Assembly: GCF_040267705.1 (NCBI RefSeq)
Contig: NZ_CP158374.1
Coordinates: 1,488,001 to 1,552,000, forward strand
Source: Agromyces sp. G08B096
GTDB lineage: Bacteria > Actinomycetota > Actinomycetes > Actinomycetales > Microbacteriaceae
Direction of reading: 5' to 3'
Length of the DNA: 64,000 bases
The notes below the pieces were generated by a model. The model had not been told where the DNA came from. It saw nothing but the letters and a program-made list of their open reading frames with translations, and made no database searches. The stretch's first letter is position 1, and each line of letters begins with the position of its first letter. Shown here piece after piece: positions 27,872 through 36,598 of this stretch. The position numbers and the translations under genes are program-made.

Positions 27872-28357
27872 ATGCACCGGCTTCGGCTGAAGACCGCGGC
27901 GCCGGCTCTCGCGGGCTCCGCCCTCCTGATCGTGCTCGCGGCGTGCACCGCGGGAGACCCGCAGCCGACGGCGACGCCCGAGAGCTCGCCCTCACCGAGG
28001 CCGACGCCGACGGAGGCGCCCGCGCCGACGCTGCGGCCCGAGCTCTCCGCCGCGGAGAACCTGGCGTACTTCGACAGCGTGAACCAGGCCGTCGTCACCG
28101 CCGATCCGAATGCCGGTGGCCGTGCCTTCATCGACGCCCTCGTCGCGGCCGGGTTCGACAAGGCCGCGATGCAGGTCACGGCCGATCGCACGACCATCGA
28201 CCTGGCGGCCGACTCCGTCCAGTTCTCCGTGCTGTTCCAGGGCGAGTGCCTCATCGGCCAGTACGGGCCCAATTCCGGCGGATACCACGGCGCCGTCCGG
28301 CCCGTGCTCGGCACCGGCGCCTGTCTCGTCGGGCAGACCCGCCCCATAGACTGGTAG
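27872..28357 (+). CDS. Putative lipoprotein (DUF6993-like)
   Basis: A 161-residue exported protein with a signal peptide and the lipobox LAAC at about residues 23-26, followed by a Pro/Thr/Ser-rich spacer and a C-terminal domain. The sequence includes ENLAYFDSVNQAVVTADPNAGGRAFIDALVAAGF and a paired-cysteine region around GECLIGQYGPNSGGYHG and GTGACLVGQTRPIDW. The ending matches what I recall for a family of unknown function common in Microbacteriaceae. The two mature-region cysteines could form a disulfide outside the membrane. Its last codons contain the -10 element of ettA. Confidence 0.75.
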   Translation: MHRLRLKTAAPALAGSALLIVLAACTAGDPQPTATPESSPSPRPTPTEAPAPTLRPELSAAENLAYFDSVNQAVVTADPNAGGRAFIDALVAAGFDKAAMQVTADRTTIDLAADSVQFSVLFQGECLIGQYGPNSGGYHGAVRPVLGTGACLVGQTRPIDW

Positions 28358-28361
28358 CGAC
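28347..28361 (+). promoter_or_regulatory. Possible promoter of ettA within the lipoprotein stop region
   Basis: TAGACT at 28347-28352 lies 9 bases before the ATG at 28362, slightly further than in the leaderless set. A leader of about three bases is predicted. Confidence 0.4.
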
Positions 28362-30044
28362 ATGGCTGAATACATCTACTCGATGGTCCGCGCCCGCAAG
28401 GCGGTCGGCGACAAGCTCATCCTCGACGACGTCACGATGGCGTTCCTCCCCGGCGCGAAGATCGGCGTCGTGGGTCCGAACGGCGCCGGAAAGTCGACGA
28501 TCCTCAAGATCATGGCCGGGCTCGACCAGCCCTCCAACGGTGAGGCCCGGCTCTCGCCCGGCTACTCGGTCGGCATCCTCATGCAGGAGCCCGAGCTCGA
28601 CGAGTCGAAGACCGTGCTCGAGAACGTGCAGGAGGGCGTCGGCCCGATCAAGGCGAAGATCGACCGGTTCAACGAGATCTCGGCCGCCATGGCCGAGCCC
28701 GACGCCGACTTCGACGCGCTCCTCGCCGAGATGGGCACCCTCCAGGAGGCGATCGACGCCGCCGACGCGTGGGACCTCGACTCCCAGCTCGAGCAGGCGA
28801 TGGACGCGCTCCGCTGCCCGCCGGGAGACACGCCGGTCTCGGTCCTGTCGGGCGGTGAGAAGCGACGCGTCGCGCTCTGCAAGCTGCTGCTGCAGAAGCC
28901 CGACCTCCTCCTCCTCGACGAGCCCACCAACCACCTCGATGCCGAGAGCGTGCTCTGGCTCGAGCAGCACCTGGCGAAGTACCCCGGGGCCGTGCTCGCC
29001 GTCACCCACGACCGGTACTTCCTCGACCACGTCGCGGAGTGGATCTGCGAGGTCGACCGCGGCCGGCTGTACCCCTACGAGGGCAACTACTCGACCTACC
29101 TCGAGAAGAAGGCCGAGCGCCTCGAGGTGCAGGGCAAGAAGGACCAGAAGCTGCAGAAGCGGCTGAAGGAGGAGCTCGACTGGGTCCGCTCCAACGCCAA
29201 GGGCCGCCAGGCGAAGTCGAAGGCGCGTCTCGCCCGGTACGAGGAGATGGCCGCCGAGGCCGAGCGCACGAGGAAGCTCGACTTCGAAGAGATCCAGATC
29301 CCGCCGGGGCCGCGACTCGGCGACGTCGTGCTCGAGGCGAAGAACCTGCAGAAGGGCTTCGGCGACCGCACGCTCATCGACGGGCTGAGCTTCACCCTCC
29401 CGCGCAACGGCATCGTCGGCATCATCGGCCCGAACGGCGTCGGCAAGACCACGCTGTTCAAGACCATCGTCGGCCTCGAGCCGCTCGACGGCGGCGAGCT
29501 GAAGATCGGCGAGACCGTGCAGATCTCCTACGTCGACCAGTCGCGAACGGGCATCGACCCGAACAAGTCGCTGTGGGAGGTCGTCTCCGACGGGCTCGAC
29601 TACATCCAGGTCGGCAAGACCGAGGTGCCGAGCCGTGCCTACGTCTCGACGTTCGGATTCAAGGGTCCCGACCAGCAGAAGAAGGCCGGCGTGCTGTCCG
29701 GCGGTGAGCGCAACCGTCTGAACCTCGCGCTCACCCTCAAGCAGGGCGGCAACCTCCTCCTGCTCGACGAGCCGACGAACGACCTCGACGTCGAGACCCT
29801 CTCGAGCCTCGAGAACGCGCTGCTCGAGTTCCCGGGCTGTGCCGTCGTGATCACCCACGACCGGTGGTTCCTCGACCGCATCGCAACGCACATCCTCGCG
29901 TACGAGGGCACCGACGAGAACCCGGCGAGCTGGTACTGGTTCGAGGGCAACTTCGAGGCGTACGAGGAGAACAAGGTGGCGCGGCTCGGGCCCGACGCGG
30001 CGAAGCCGCATCGCTCGGCCTACCGCAAGCTCACCCGGGACTGA
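28362..30044 (+). CDS. ettA: Energy-dependent translational throttle protein EttA
   Basis: A 560-residue ABC-F ATPase that binds the ribosomal E site and gates early elongation according to the ATP/ADP ratio. Both ATPase domains are intact (GPNGAGKST, LSGGEKRRVALC, LLLLDEPTNHLD; GPNGVGKTT, LSGGERNRLNLA, LLLLDEPTNDLD). The arm and the linker with YPYEGNYSTYLEKKAERLEVQGK and SNAKGRQAKSKARL match EttA. Length is typical. It is followed 4 bp later by a thioesterase gene. Confidence 0.95.
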   Translation: MAEYIYSMVRARKAVGDKLILDDVTMAFLPGAKIGVVGPNGAGKSTILKIMAGLDQPSNGEARLSPGYSVGILMQEPELDESKTVLENVQEGVGPIKAKIDRFNEISAAMAEPDADFDALLAEMGTLQEAIDAADAWDLDSQLEQAMDALRCPPGDTPVSVLSGGEKRRVALCKLLLQKPDLLLLDEPTNHLDAESVLWLEQHLAKYPGAVLAVTHDRYFLDHVAEWICEVDRGRLYPYEGNYSTYLEKKAERLEVQGKKDQKLQKRLKEELDWVRSNAKGRQAKSKARLARYEEMAAEAERTRKLDFEEIQIPPGPRLGDVVLEAKNLQKGFGDRTLIDGLSFTLPRNGIVGIIGPNGVGKTTLFKTIVGLEPLDGGELKIGETVQISYVDQSRTGIDPNKSLWEVVSDGLDYIQVGKTEVPSRAYVSTFGFKGPDQQKKAGVLSGGERNRLNLALTLKQGGNLLLLDEPTNDLDVETLSSLENALLEFPGCAVVITHDRWFLDRIATHILAYEGTDENPASWYWFEGNFEAYEENKVARLGPDAAKPHRSAYRKLTRD

Positions 30045-30048
30045 CCGG

Positions 30049-30525
30049 ATGCGCCTGCACGTGCCGACCCCGCTCCGCTGGAGCGACCTCGACGCGTACG
30101 GTCACGTCAACAACGCCCGGATGCTGAGCCTGCTCGAGGAGGCCCGCATCCAGGCGTTCTGGGTGTCCGACGACTCGTCCGAGCACGCCGCCGGAGCGAC
30201 GACGGCCGTCATCGACGCCTCGCCCGGCGCGACGACCTTCACGCTCATCGCCCGGCAGGAGGTCGAGTACCTCGAGCCGATCCCGTACCAGCGGCAGCCC
30301 GTCGACATCGAGCTGTGGATCGGGCGCATGGGCGGAGCGAGCCTCGACGTCTGCTACGAGGTGTACTCGCCGGCCGGCGTCGAGCCGCGCACGCTCTACA
30401 CCCGCGCGAGCACGACCATCGTCCTCGTCGACGCCGCGACCGGCCGGCCGCGCCGGATCGACGAGCGCGAACGTGCCGCGTGGGAGCCGTACCTCGAAGC
30501 CCCGGTGGAGTTCCGGCACCGCTGA
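30049..30525 (+). CDS. Acyl-CoA thioesterase, 4-hydroxybenzoyl-CoA thioesterase (hotdog) family
   Basis: A 158-residue hotdog-fold protein with the LRWSDLDAYGHVNNARMLSLLEEAR motif at about residues 6-32, containing the catalytic aspartate of the 4HBT family. The rest (RQEVEYLEPIPYQRQPVDIELWIGRMGGASLDVCYEV) matches acyl-CoA thioesterases such as YbgC/FcbC-like proteins. The substrate is not determinable. It follows ettA by 4 bp and is probably co-transcribed. It converges with the DUF2231-like gene, leaving only three bases between stops. Confidence 0.88.
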   Translation: MRLHVPTPLRWSDLDAYGHVNNARMLSLLEEARIQAFWVSDDSSEHAAGATTAVIDASPGATTFTLIARQEVEYLEPIPYQRQPVDIELWIGRMGGASLDVCYEVYSPAGVEPRTLYTRASTTIVLVDAATGRPRRIDERERAAWEPYLEAPVEFRHR

Positions 30526-30528
30526 CCG

Positions 30529-31032
30529 TCACTCCAGCGGCTCATCGCTGAACGTCCCCTCCCAGACGGCACGGCTGCCCGACTCTCCGATCTGCACGAG
30601 CGTCCAGGTCGCGCCCGCCCCCACCCCGAGCGCAGCGAGCGTCAGCACCGCGCCGGCCCCGAACACGGCGCCGCGCCCGACGGAACGTCCGCGCCGTCGC
30701 GCCGTCAGCTCGACGACCGCCCAGCTCGCGACGGCCAGGGCGACCGCCGCGAGGCCGACCACCCACGGCAGAAGGTCTTCGCCGCGACCGGTGTGCTCCT
30801 GGATCAGCGGCGCGGTCGGGACCCGCGCCTCCAGCCACTTGCCGGCCTCGATCGTCGCGATCGTCGCCGGCAGCACGAGGGCCGCGCCGATGAGGCAGGG
30901 CACCCAGAGCACCCGGCGCGCCCCGGGCCAGGCGGCGGCGATCACCAGGGTGAGCGCGAGAAGGGGCACCGCCACGATGACCACGTGCACGAGCAGCACG
31001 TGCAGCGGCAGCCCCGCGAACTCGTAGTCCAT
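30529..31032 (-). CDS. DUF2231-like membrane protein
   Basis: A 167-residue integral membrane protein with four hydrophobic segments (HVLLVHVVIVAVPLLALTLVIAAAW; VLWVPCLIGAALVLPATIAT; LLPWVVGLAAVALAVASWAVV; VFGAGAVLTLAALGVGAGATW). Its opening FAGLPLHVLLVHVVIVAVPL resembles the DUF2231 family. A conserved histidine pair in LPLHVLLVH could ligate a cofactor, which is inference. The ATG at 31032 overlaps the Rieske gene stop (TGATG); a GTG one codon earlier is possible. Coupling to a Rieske protein suggests a membrane redox pair. Confidence 0.78.
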   Translation of the reverse strand: MDYEFAGLPLHVLLVHVVIVAVPLLALTLVIAAAWPGARRVLWVPCLIGAALVLPATIATIEAGKWLEARVPTAPLIQEHTGRGEDLLPWVVGLAAVALAVASWAVVELTARRRGRSVGRGAVFGAGAVLTLAALGVGAGATWTLVQIGESGSRAVWEGTFSDEPLE

Positions 31033-31511
31033 CACGCGCCCGCGACGACCTGGTCGCCTTCGACGTGCACCGGGATGGCCGGCAGCGGGTCGAGCGCCGG
31101 CCCCTGCAGGACCTCACCGGTCGCCGCGTCGTACGCCGACCCATGACAGGGGCACTCGAACCGGTCACCGGCGGCGGCGAGCACGCACTGCTGATGCGTG
31201 CAGATCGCGCTGAACGCGGCCACCTCGCCCGCGGTCGGCTGCGCGAGCAGCGCGGGCGCCCCATCGATCTCGACCGACACGCTTCCGCCGACCGGGACGT
31301 CCGCGAGCGCTGCCACCCCCGCCGCCGTGCCGGTTTCCGGGGCCGCGCCGTCCGACGCGTCGGACCCCGGCGAGGCCGGCGGCGGTGTGGAGTTCGCGGC
31401 GTCGTCCGCGTCGCCCGGCGCGCATCCCGCGAGCACCAGTACGCCGCCGACCGCGCCGGTTCCGCCGATCGTCAGGACCGCGCGTCGTGTGAGGTCCGTG
31501 GCATCCGTCAT
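31032..31511 (-). CDS. Rieske [2Fe-2S] lipoprotein with Tat-type leader
   Basis: A 159-residue protein. A twin arginine (TRRAVLTIGG, about residues 8-16) precedes a hydrophobic core that ends in the lipobox LAGC, so it should be exported folded with its cluster and lipid-anchored outside. After a Pro/Ser/Asp linker the Rieske domain carries CTHQQC and CPCHGSAYD, giving the two Cys and two His ligands. It is smaller than QcrA and lacks its transmembrane bundle. Start at 31511 is backed by a GGAGAGG ribosome-binding site. Coupled to the DUF2231-like gene downstream. Confidence 0.9.
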   Translation of the reverse strand: MTDATDLTRRAVLTIGGTGAVGGVLVLAGCAPGDADDAANSTPPPASPGSDASDGAAPETGTAAGVAALADVPVGGSVSVEIDGAPALLAQPTAGEVAAFSAICTHQQCVLAAAGDRFECPCHGSAYDAATGEVLQGPALDPLPAIPVHVEGDQVVAGA

Positions 31512-31604
31512 CGTGCACCGCCTCTCCGCCGTGCCCCCGCACGGCGCTCGTGGTGCCATTGTGGCGCGGACGCGTGCCGACAGCACGCAGTGCACAGCGT
31601 TCGC

Positions 31605-32489
31605 TCAGGCGAGCGGGTCGCCGCCGCGCGGGGCCCGGACCATCCCCTCCTGGGCGACGGACGCGACGAGCCGGCCGTCGCGGGTGTAGATGCGCCCCAG
31701 CGAGAGCCCGCGGCCGCCGCCGGCGGACGGGGACTCCTGCGTGAACAGCAGCCACTCGTCGACGCGGGCGTCGCGATGCCACCACATCGCGTGGTCGAGG
31801 CTCGCGACCTTCAGCCCGGGCGTCGCCCACGCGACGCCGTGCGCGCGGAGCACCGGCTCGAGGATCGAGTAGTCGCTCGCGTACGCGAGGGCGGCCCGGT
31901 GCTGCTTCGGGTCGTCGGGGAGCCGCCCGAACGCCTTCATCCAGACCGCCTGCCGCGGCACGTGCTCGCCGTCGACCTTCAGGTAGATGGGCGACGGGAT
32001 GTGGCGGACGTCGAACGCCCGCTCGCTCGACCAGTACTTCGCCACGTCGTGGTCGACGTGGCCGAGCACGTCGGCGGTGGAGGGCAGCGACTCGGGGTCC
32101 GGGAGGTCGTCTGGCATGTCGGCCTGGTGTTCGAATCCGTCGTCCTCCGTCTGGAACGACGCGATGAGCGACAGGATCGGCACCCCGTGCTGGAACGCCT
32201 GAGTGCGGCGGGTCGAGAACGAACGGCCGTCGTGGATGCGGTCGACCGAGAAGGTGATCGGGTGGGCGACGTCGCCCGGGCGCAGGAAGTAGCCGTGCAT
32301 CGAGTGGAGGTGCCGGTCGGATTCGACGGTGTGCGTCGCGGCGATGAGCGACTGGGCGAGCACCTGCCCGCCGAACACGCGGCCCATCGGCATCCACTGG
32401 GACGGCCCCGTGAAGATGTCCTCGGTGGTGCGGGCGCCCGTGTCGGTCAGGCGAAGCGTGCTCAGCAGGCCGTCGATGGGACCGTTCAT
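31605..32489 (-). CDS. tesB: Acyl-CoA thioesterase II
   Basis: A 294-residue double-hotdog thioesterase that hydrolyses medium and long-chain acyl-CoA. The family blocks VFGGQVLAQSLIAATHTV, SMHGYFLRPGD, and DHAMWWHRD with the catalytic aspartate are visible, followed by ESPSAGGGRGLSLGRIYTRDGRLVASVAQEGMVR at the end. Length matches TesB (about 286). The ribosome-binding site GGAGG precedes the ATG. It is divergent from an unknown gene across 95 bp. Confidence 0.94.
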   Translation of the reverse strand: MNGPIDGLLSTLRLTDTGARTTEDIFTGPSQWMPMGRVFGGQVLAQSLIAATHTVESDRHLHSMHGYFLRPGDVAHPITFSVDRIHDGRSFSTRRTQAFQHGVPILSLIASFQTEDDGFEHQADMPDDLPDPESLPSTADVLGHVDHDVAKYWSSERAFDVRHIPSPIYLKVDGEHVPRQAVWMKAFGRLPDDPKQHRAALAYASDYSILEPVLRAHGVAWATPGLKVASLDHAMWWHRDARVDEWLLFTQESPSAGGGRGLSLGRIYTRDGRLVASVAQEGMVRAPRGGDPLA

Positions 32490-32569
32490 CGTTCCTCCGT
32501 CTCGGGGGCGGATGCGGCGGATCGTGTCGGCGCGGCGGGCCGCTGCCGGAGGCCGCGGCGCTCCCTTGG

Positions 32570-32584
32570 TAGTTTAGACAGGAG
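32570..32584 (+). promoter_or_regulatory. Possible promoter of the 32585 gene
   Basis: TAGTTT at 32570-32575 lies 9 bases before the ATG at 32585, and the spacer itself is AGACAGGAG. The site therefore combines a near-leaderless promoter with an AGGAG sequence. Confidence 0.4.
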
Positions 32585-33265
32585 ATGGTCCAGCTCTTCA
32601 CGCTCGCCGACAGCCTGTCACTCGGCGACCTGCACACCTACCTGCAACGGGCGGGGCGCGTCGAGGACGGCTCGGTCCGGCTCATCGCCGGCTCCGGCAT
32701 CCTGGCCGTCTACACCGCGATCCTGTATCCGCGGGGCATCCTCGACGAATCGCCCACGGTCCTCGGCCTGCGCACGTTCGGTCTCGTCGACACCGAGGAC
32801 TTCGACGCCGTGGTGCCCATGCGCTCCCTCGTCGAACGCATCGTGCGCGCCCGCGGCGAGCTCGGCGAAGACGACGAGTCGCGGCCCGTGTCGATGTCGC
32901 GGCCGCCCGAGGTCAACACGGTCACCTGGGCGGGCATCTCGCCGCCGCGGGGCGGCTGGCGCCCCATCGGCGAGACGGATGCCCCCACCCTCGAGGCCGC
33001 GGCACGCGCGGGCATCGCCGAGGTCGCCGAGGCGATCCCCGACGGCACCGGCGAACAGCTCGTCCAGCGCGTGCGCAGCGAGGTCTGGGGGCGCGGTGTC
33101 GACGGCATCGAGTATGTGCCGGCCGGAGCGGCGTTCGCCGCCTACAGCCTCGGGTTCCTCGGCGACGACCCGGTGCGGGTGTTCGAGACGGGCCCCTGGA
33201 CGCGGCTCAGCACGCGCCGGGGCCATGTGCTCGTGCGCCGGAAGCCGTGGACGCTGAAGTCCTGA
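32585..33265 (+). CDS. Hypothetical protein
   Basis: A 226-residue soluble protein (MVQLFTLADSLSLGDLHTYLQRAG; IAGSGILAVYTAILYPRGILDESPTVLGLRTFGL). No signal peptide, membrane segment or catalytic motif is evident. The central part (VTWAGISPPRGGWRPIGETDA) looks like a compact folded domain and the second half is Ala-rich helical. Codon use matches its neighbours and the start is well supported, so it is a real gene, probably conserved only in close relatives. I propose no function. Confidence 0.75.
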   Translation: MVQLFTLADSLSLGDLHTYLQRAGRVEDGSVRLIAGSGILAVYTAILYPRGILDESPTVLGLRTFGLVDTEDFDAVVPMRSLVERIVRARGELGEDDESRPVSMSRPPEVNTVTWAGISPPRGGWRPIGETDAPTLEAAARAGIAEVAEAIPDGTGEQLVQRVRSEVWGRGVDGIEYVPAGAAFAAYSLGFLGDDPVRVFETGPWTRLSTRRGHVLVRRKPWTLKS

Positions 33266-33291
33266 CGCGCGAGTCCTGACGGGCGGCCCGG

Positions 33292-34956
33292 TCAGCCCCG
33301 CGCGATCGCGCGGCCGGCCGCACGGCCGGTGAAGAGGCATCCGCCGAGGAACGTGCCCTCGAGCGCACGGTATCCGTGCACCCCGCCGCCGCCGAAGCCG
33401 GCTGCCTCGCCGGCCGCGTACAAGCCCGGGACGGGTGCGCCGTCGGCGCCGAGGGCCCGTGAGTCGAGGTCGGTCTGGATGCCGCCGAGGGTCTTCCGGG
33501 TGAGCAGGTGCAGCTTCACGGCGATGAGCGGGCCGGCCTCGGGGTCGAGGATGCGGTGCGGGGCCGCGACGCGGATGAGCTTGTCGCCGCGGTAGCGGCG
33601 GGCGGCCCGGATGGCGGCGAGCTGGAGGTCTTTGGAGAACTCGTTGTCGAGCTCGCGGTCGCGGGCCCGGATCTCGCGCTCGACGAGCTCGGTGTCGAGC
33701 GGTGCGTCGCCGGACAGCGCACGCATGCCCTCGAGGAGCTCGGGCAGCGTGTCGGCGACGACGAAGTCGGCCCCGTGCTGCTTGAACGCCTCGACCGGGC
33801 CGGGGGCGCCCGACTTCACCCGCTGGGCGAGGAGCTTCAGGTCCTTCCCGGTGAGGTCGGGGTTCTGCTCGCTGCCCGAGAGGGCGAACTCCTTCTCGAT
33901 GATGCGCTGGGTGAGCACGAACCAGGAGTGCGAGTAGCCGGTGGCGGCCAGATGCTCGAGCGTGCCGAGCGTGTCGAAGCCGGGGAAGAGCGGCACCGGC
34001 AGCCGTTCGCCGCGCGCGTCGAACCAGAGGGACGAGGGCCCGGGGAGGATGCGGATGCCGTGCAGCGGCCACACCGGATCCCAGTTCGTGATGCCCTCGG
34101 TGTAGTGCCACATGCGGTCGCCGTTCACGAGCCGGGCGCCGGCCTGCTCCGAGATGGGGAGCATCCGGCCGTCGACATGGGCTGGCACGCCCGAGAGCAT
34201 CGCCGCGGGCGGCTCGCCCATCCGTGCGGGCCAGAACTGGCGGACGAGCTCGTGGTTGCCGCCGATGCCGCCGGAGGCGACGACCACGGCGGGGGCGCGC
34301 AGCTCGAACTCGCCGACCTCGTCGCGGTTGCTCGGCTGGCCGCGCCCCGCAGGGTCGTCGGCGAGCACGGCACCGCGCACGCCGACGACGGCGCCGCCCT
34401 CGACGAGGAGCTCGTCGACGCGGTGGCGGTGCCGGAGCTCGACGAGACCCGCCGCCTCGCCCGCCCGCACGCGGGCGATGAACGGGGCCAGCACACCGGG
34501 GCCCGTGCCCCAGGTGATGTGGAATCGCGGCACCGAGTTGCCGTGGCCGTTCGGCCGGCCGTCGCCACGCTCGGCCCAGCCGACGATGGGGAAGAACCGC
34601 ACGCCCTTCTCGTGCAGCCAGGCGCGCTTCTCGCCGGAGGCGAACTCGAGGTAGGCCTCCGCCCAGCGGCGACCCCATTCGTCTTCGTCGCGGTCGAACC
34701 CGGCCGTGCCGGCCCAGTCCTGCCGGGCGAGCTCGAGCGAGTCCTTCACGCCCATCCGCCGCTGCTCGGGGGAGTCGACGAGGAAGAGCCCGCCGAACGA
34801 CCAGTGCGCCTGCCCGCCGAGGCTCGCCGCGGGCTCCTGCTCGACGATGACGACGTGCTTGCCGGCGTCGACGAGCTCGGCGGCCGCCACCAGGCCGGCG
34901 AGTCCGGCTCCGACGATGATCGCGTCGGGCGTGCGGGCGGGGTCGGGTGCGGCCAC
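33292..34956 (-). CDS. FAD-dependent dehydrogenase (ketosteroid dehydrogenase-like)
   Basis: A 554-residue flavoprotein. The dinucleotide fold starts at DAIIVGAGLAGLVAAAEL (about residues 11-28), with the acidic E of VVIVEQE as expected for FAD. GGQAHWSFGGLF, GVRFFPIVGWAERG and a C-terminal FGGGGVHGYRALEGTFLGGCLFTGRAAG complete the flavin site. The pattern is that of the 3-ketosteroid-delta-1-dehydrogenase/fumarate reductase flavoprotein superfamily; the actual substrate is unknown. It begins with GTG at 34956, 36 bp after the globin gene on the same strand. Confidence 0.88.
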   Translation of the reverse strand: MAAPDPARTPDAIIVGAGLAGLVAAAELVDAGKHVVIVEQEPAASLGGQAHWSFGGLFLVDSPEQRRMGVKDSLELARQDWAGTAGFDRDEDEWGRRWAEAYLEFASGEKRAWLHEKGVRFFPIVGWAERGDGRPNGHGNSVPRFHITWGTGPGVLAPFIARVRAGEAAGLVELRHRHRVDELLVEGGAVVGVRGAVLADDPAGRGQPSNRDEVGEFELRAPAVVVASGGIGGNHELVRQFWPARMGEPPAAMLSGVPAHVDGRMLPISEQAGARLVNGDRMWHYTEGITNWDPVWPLHGIRILPGPSSLWFDARGERLPVPLFPGFDTLGTLEHLAATGYSHSWFVLTQRIIEKEFALSGSEQNPDLTGKDLKLLAQRVKSGAPGPVEAFKQHGADFVVADTLPELLEGMRALSGDAPLDTELVEREIRARDRELDNEFSKDLQLAAIRAARRYRGDKLIRVAAPHRILDPEAGPLIAVKLHLLTRKTLGGIQTDLDSRALGADGAPVPGLYAAGEAAGFGGGGVHGYRALEGTFLGGCLFTGRAAGRAIARG

Positions 34957-34992
34957 GGGCTGACTCCTTCGTCTCGGGTGGCGCCGGCGCGG

Positions 34993-35490
34993 TCAGTCGT
35001 CGAAGGTGTTCACCATCGCGAACGCTGCGCGCTGCAGGTAGTCCCAGAGGACCTCCTCGGCGAGCGGGGGGAGGTCCAGCGTATCGACTGCGGCGCGCAT
35101 GTGCGCGAGCCACCGGTCACGGGCGTCCGGATTGACCTTGAACGGCAGGTGCCGCATGCGGAGCCGCGGGTGGCCGCGCTCTTCGCTGTACGTGCCGGGG
35201 CCGCCCCAGTACTGCTCGAGGAAGAGCTGGAGTCGTCGGGCGGCCGGGCCGAGGTCCTCCTCGGGGTACATCGGCTTCAACACGGGGTCGTCCGCGACGC
35301 CGCGGTAGAACTCGGAGACGAGCTTCTCGAAGGTCGCGCTGCCGCCCACCTGGTCGTAGAAGGAGGCGCCGAGCGCCGGGCCGTGCTCGCTGCCGCGGAG
35401 CGGCACCGTGGCCGGCTGCGGGGGACCGGCGGCTTCGACGGGGACGACGGGCTCCCGGCCGGCCGGGGCGGGGGGCTGCTGGTCGGTCAC
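34993..35490 (-). CDS. glbO: Truncated haemoglobin, group II (GlbO-like)
   Basis: A 165-residue protein; the globin core covers the last 125 residues. The order FYDQVGGSATFEKLVSEFYRGVADDPVLKPMYPEEDLGPAARRL, then QYWGGPGTYSEERGHPRLRMRHLPF with the proximal histidine region, matches the GlbO type of actinobacteria, which binds O2 with high affinity. The N-terminal 40 residues are Pro-rich and probably disordered. The GTG start overlaps the mscS stop (GTGA). Ligand chemistry is inferred from the family. Confidence 0.92.
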   Translation of the reverse strand: MTDQQPPAPAGREPVVPVEAAGPPQPATVPLRGSEHGPALGASFYDQVGGSATFEKLVSEFYRGVADDPVLKPMYPEEDLGPAARRLQLFLEQYWGGPGTYSEERGHPRLRMRHLPFKVNPDARDRWLAHMRAAVDTLDLPPLAEEVLWDYLQRAAFAMVNTFDD

Positions 35491-36587
35491 GCGGTACCTC
35501 CGGTGGGCGGGGTCTTCGGGGCGCGTGGCGCCCGGGGCTTCTTCGACGGCGTGCCGCCGTCGCCGGCGGCTCCCGGCGCGCCGACGACCTGGTTCGGGGA
35601 GGTCTTCGGCGGCTTCGCGCCCTTCACGCGCGTGGCGCCCTCGAACCCGCTGAGCACGACGGCGTTCAGGCTCGGCAGCTTCACGTCCATGGCGTCGAGC
35701 GCGTGCTTGATCCGCACGCGGAGCTCGCGGGCGACGTCGTCCTTCGAGGAGGTGCGCACCTTCAGCACGACCCGGATGACCATCGCCTCGGCCGAAATGG
35801 ACTCCAGGCCCCAGATCTCGGGCTTCTCCATGATGCGCGAGCGCCACTTCGGCGACTGCGCGAGCTCGGTCGCCGTCTTCAGCAGCTCCGCTTCGACCGC
35901 CTCGATGTCGGCGTCGTAGGGCACCGCGATATCGAGGATGACGCGTGCCCACCCCTGCGACATGTTGCCCACGCGGAGGATCTCGCCGTTCCGGACGAAC
36001 CAGAGGGTGCCGTTCACGTCGCGCACCTTCGTGACCCGGATCTTCACCTCTTCGACGATGCCGGTGGCGGGGCCGAGGTCGACGACGTCACCCACGCCGA
36101 GCTGGTCTTCGACGACCATGAAGATGCCGTTCAGGGCATCTTTCACGATGTTCTGGGCGCCGAAGCCGAGGCCCGCGCCGATCGCGGCCGACAGCAGGGC
36201 GAACGAGCCGAGGATCGACGGGTCGATGACGTTCACGATCATCAGCACGACGATGATGAACAGCGTCACGTTCACGACGTTCGTGAGCACGCTGCCGAGG
36301 GTGCGCGTGCGCTGCACGAGGCGCACGGTCGCGAGCGGCGACGCCTGCAGGGCCTGGGTGTCGGTGACGTCCTGCTTCTTCTTCACCCCTGAGACGATCT
36401 GCTGCACCACGCGTTCGATGACGAAGTGCAGGCCCCACCTGATGATCAGCGCGATCGCGACGATCACGACGACGGCGATCGTCTTGCCGAGCAGGATGCC
36501 CCAGTTGTCGGCCCACCAGGTGCCGAGGAGAGCCCAGAAGTCGGGGCTCAGGGGTGTCGTCTCGTCGGGCGGGGTGTCGAGTCGCAT
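35487..36587 (-). CDS. Small-conductance mechanosensitive channel (MscS family)
   Basis: A 366-residue channel protecting against hypo-osmotic shock. Three hydrophobic segments occupy roughly residues 25-55, 100-125 and 130-150. The pore-lining TM3 carries AAIGAGLGFGAQNIVKDALNGIFMVVED, and the beta domain VGDVVDLGPATGIVEEVKIRVTKVRDVNGTLWFVRNG follows. The C-terminal 40 residues are a basic, Pro/Ala/Lys-rich extension. Stop overlaps the globin start, so the two are coupled. Confidence 0.94.
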   Translation of the reverse strand: MRLDTPPDETTPLSPDFWALLGTWWADNWGILLGKTIAVVVIVAIALIIRWGLHFVIERVVQQIVSGVKKKQDVTDTQALQASPLATVRLVQRTRTLGSVLTNVVNVTLFIIVVLMIVNVIDPSILGSFALLSAAIGAGLGFGAQNIVKDALNGIFMVVEDQLGVGDVVDLGPATGIVEEVKIRVTKVRDVNGTLWFVRNGEILRVGNMSQGWARVILDIAVPYDADIEAVEAELLKTATELAQSPKWRSRIMEKPEIWGLESISAEAMVIRVVLKVRTSSKDDVARELRVRIKHALDAMDVKLPSLNAVVLSGFEGATRVKGAKPPKTSPNQVVGAPGAAGDGGTPSKKPRAPRAPKTPPTGGTA

Positions 36588-36598
36588 GGGTCGGAAGT

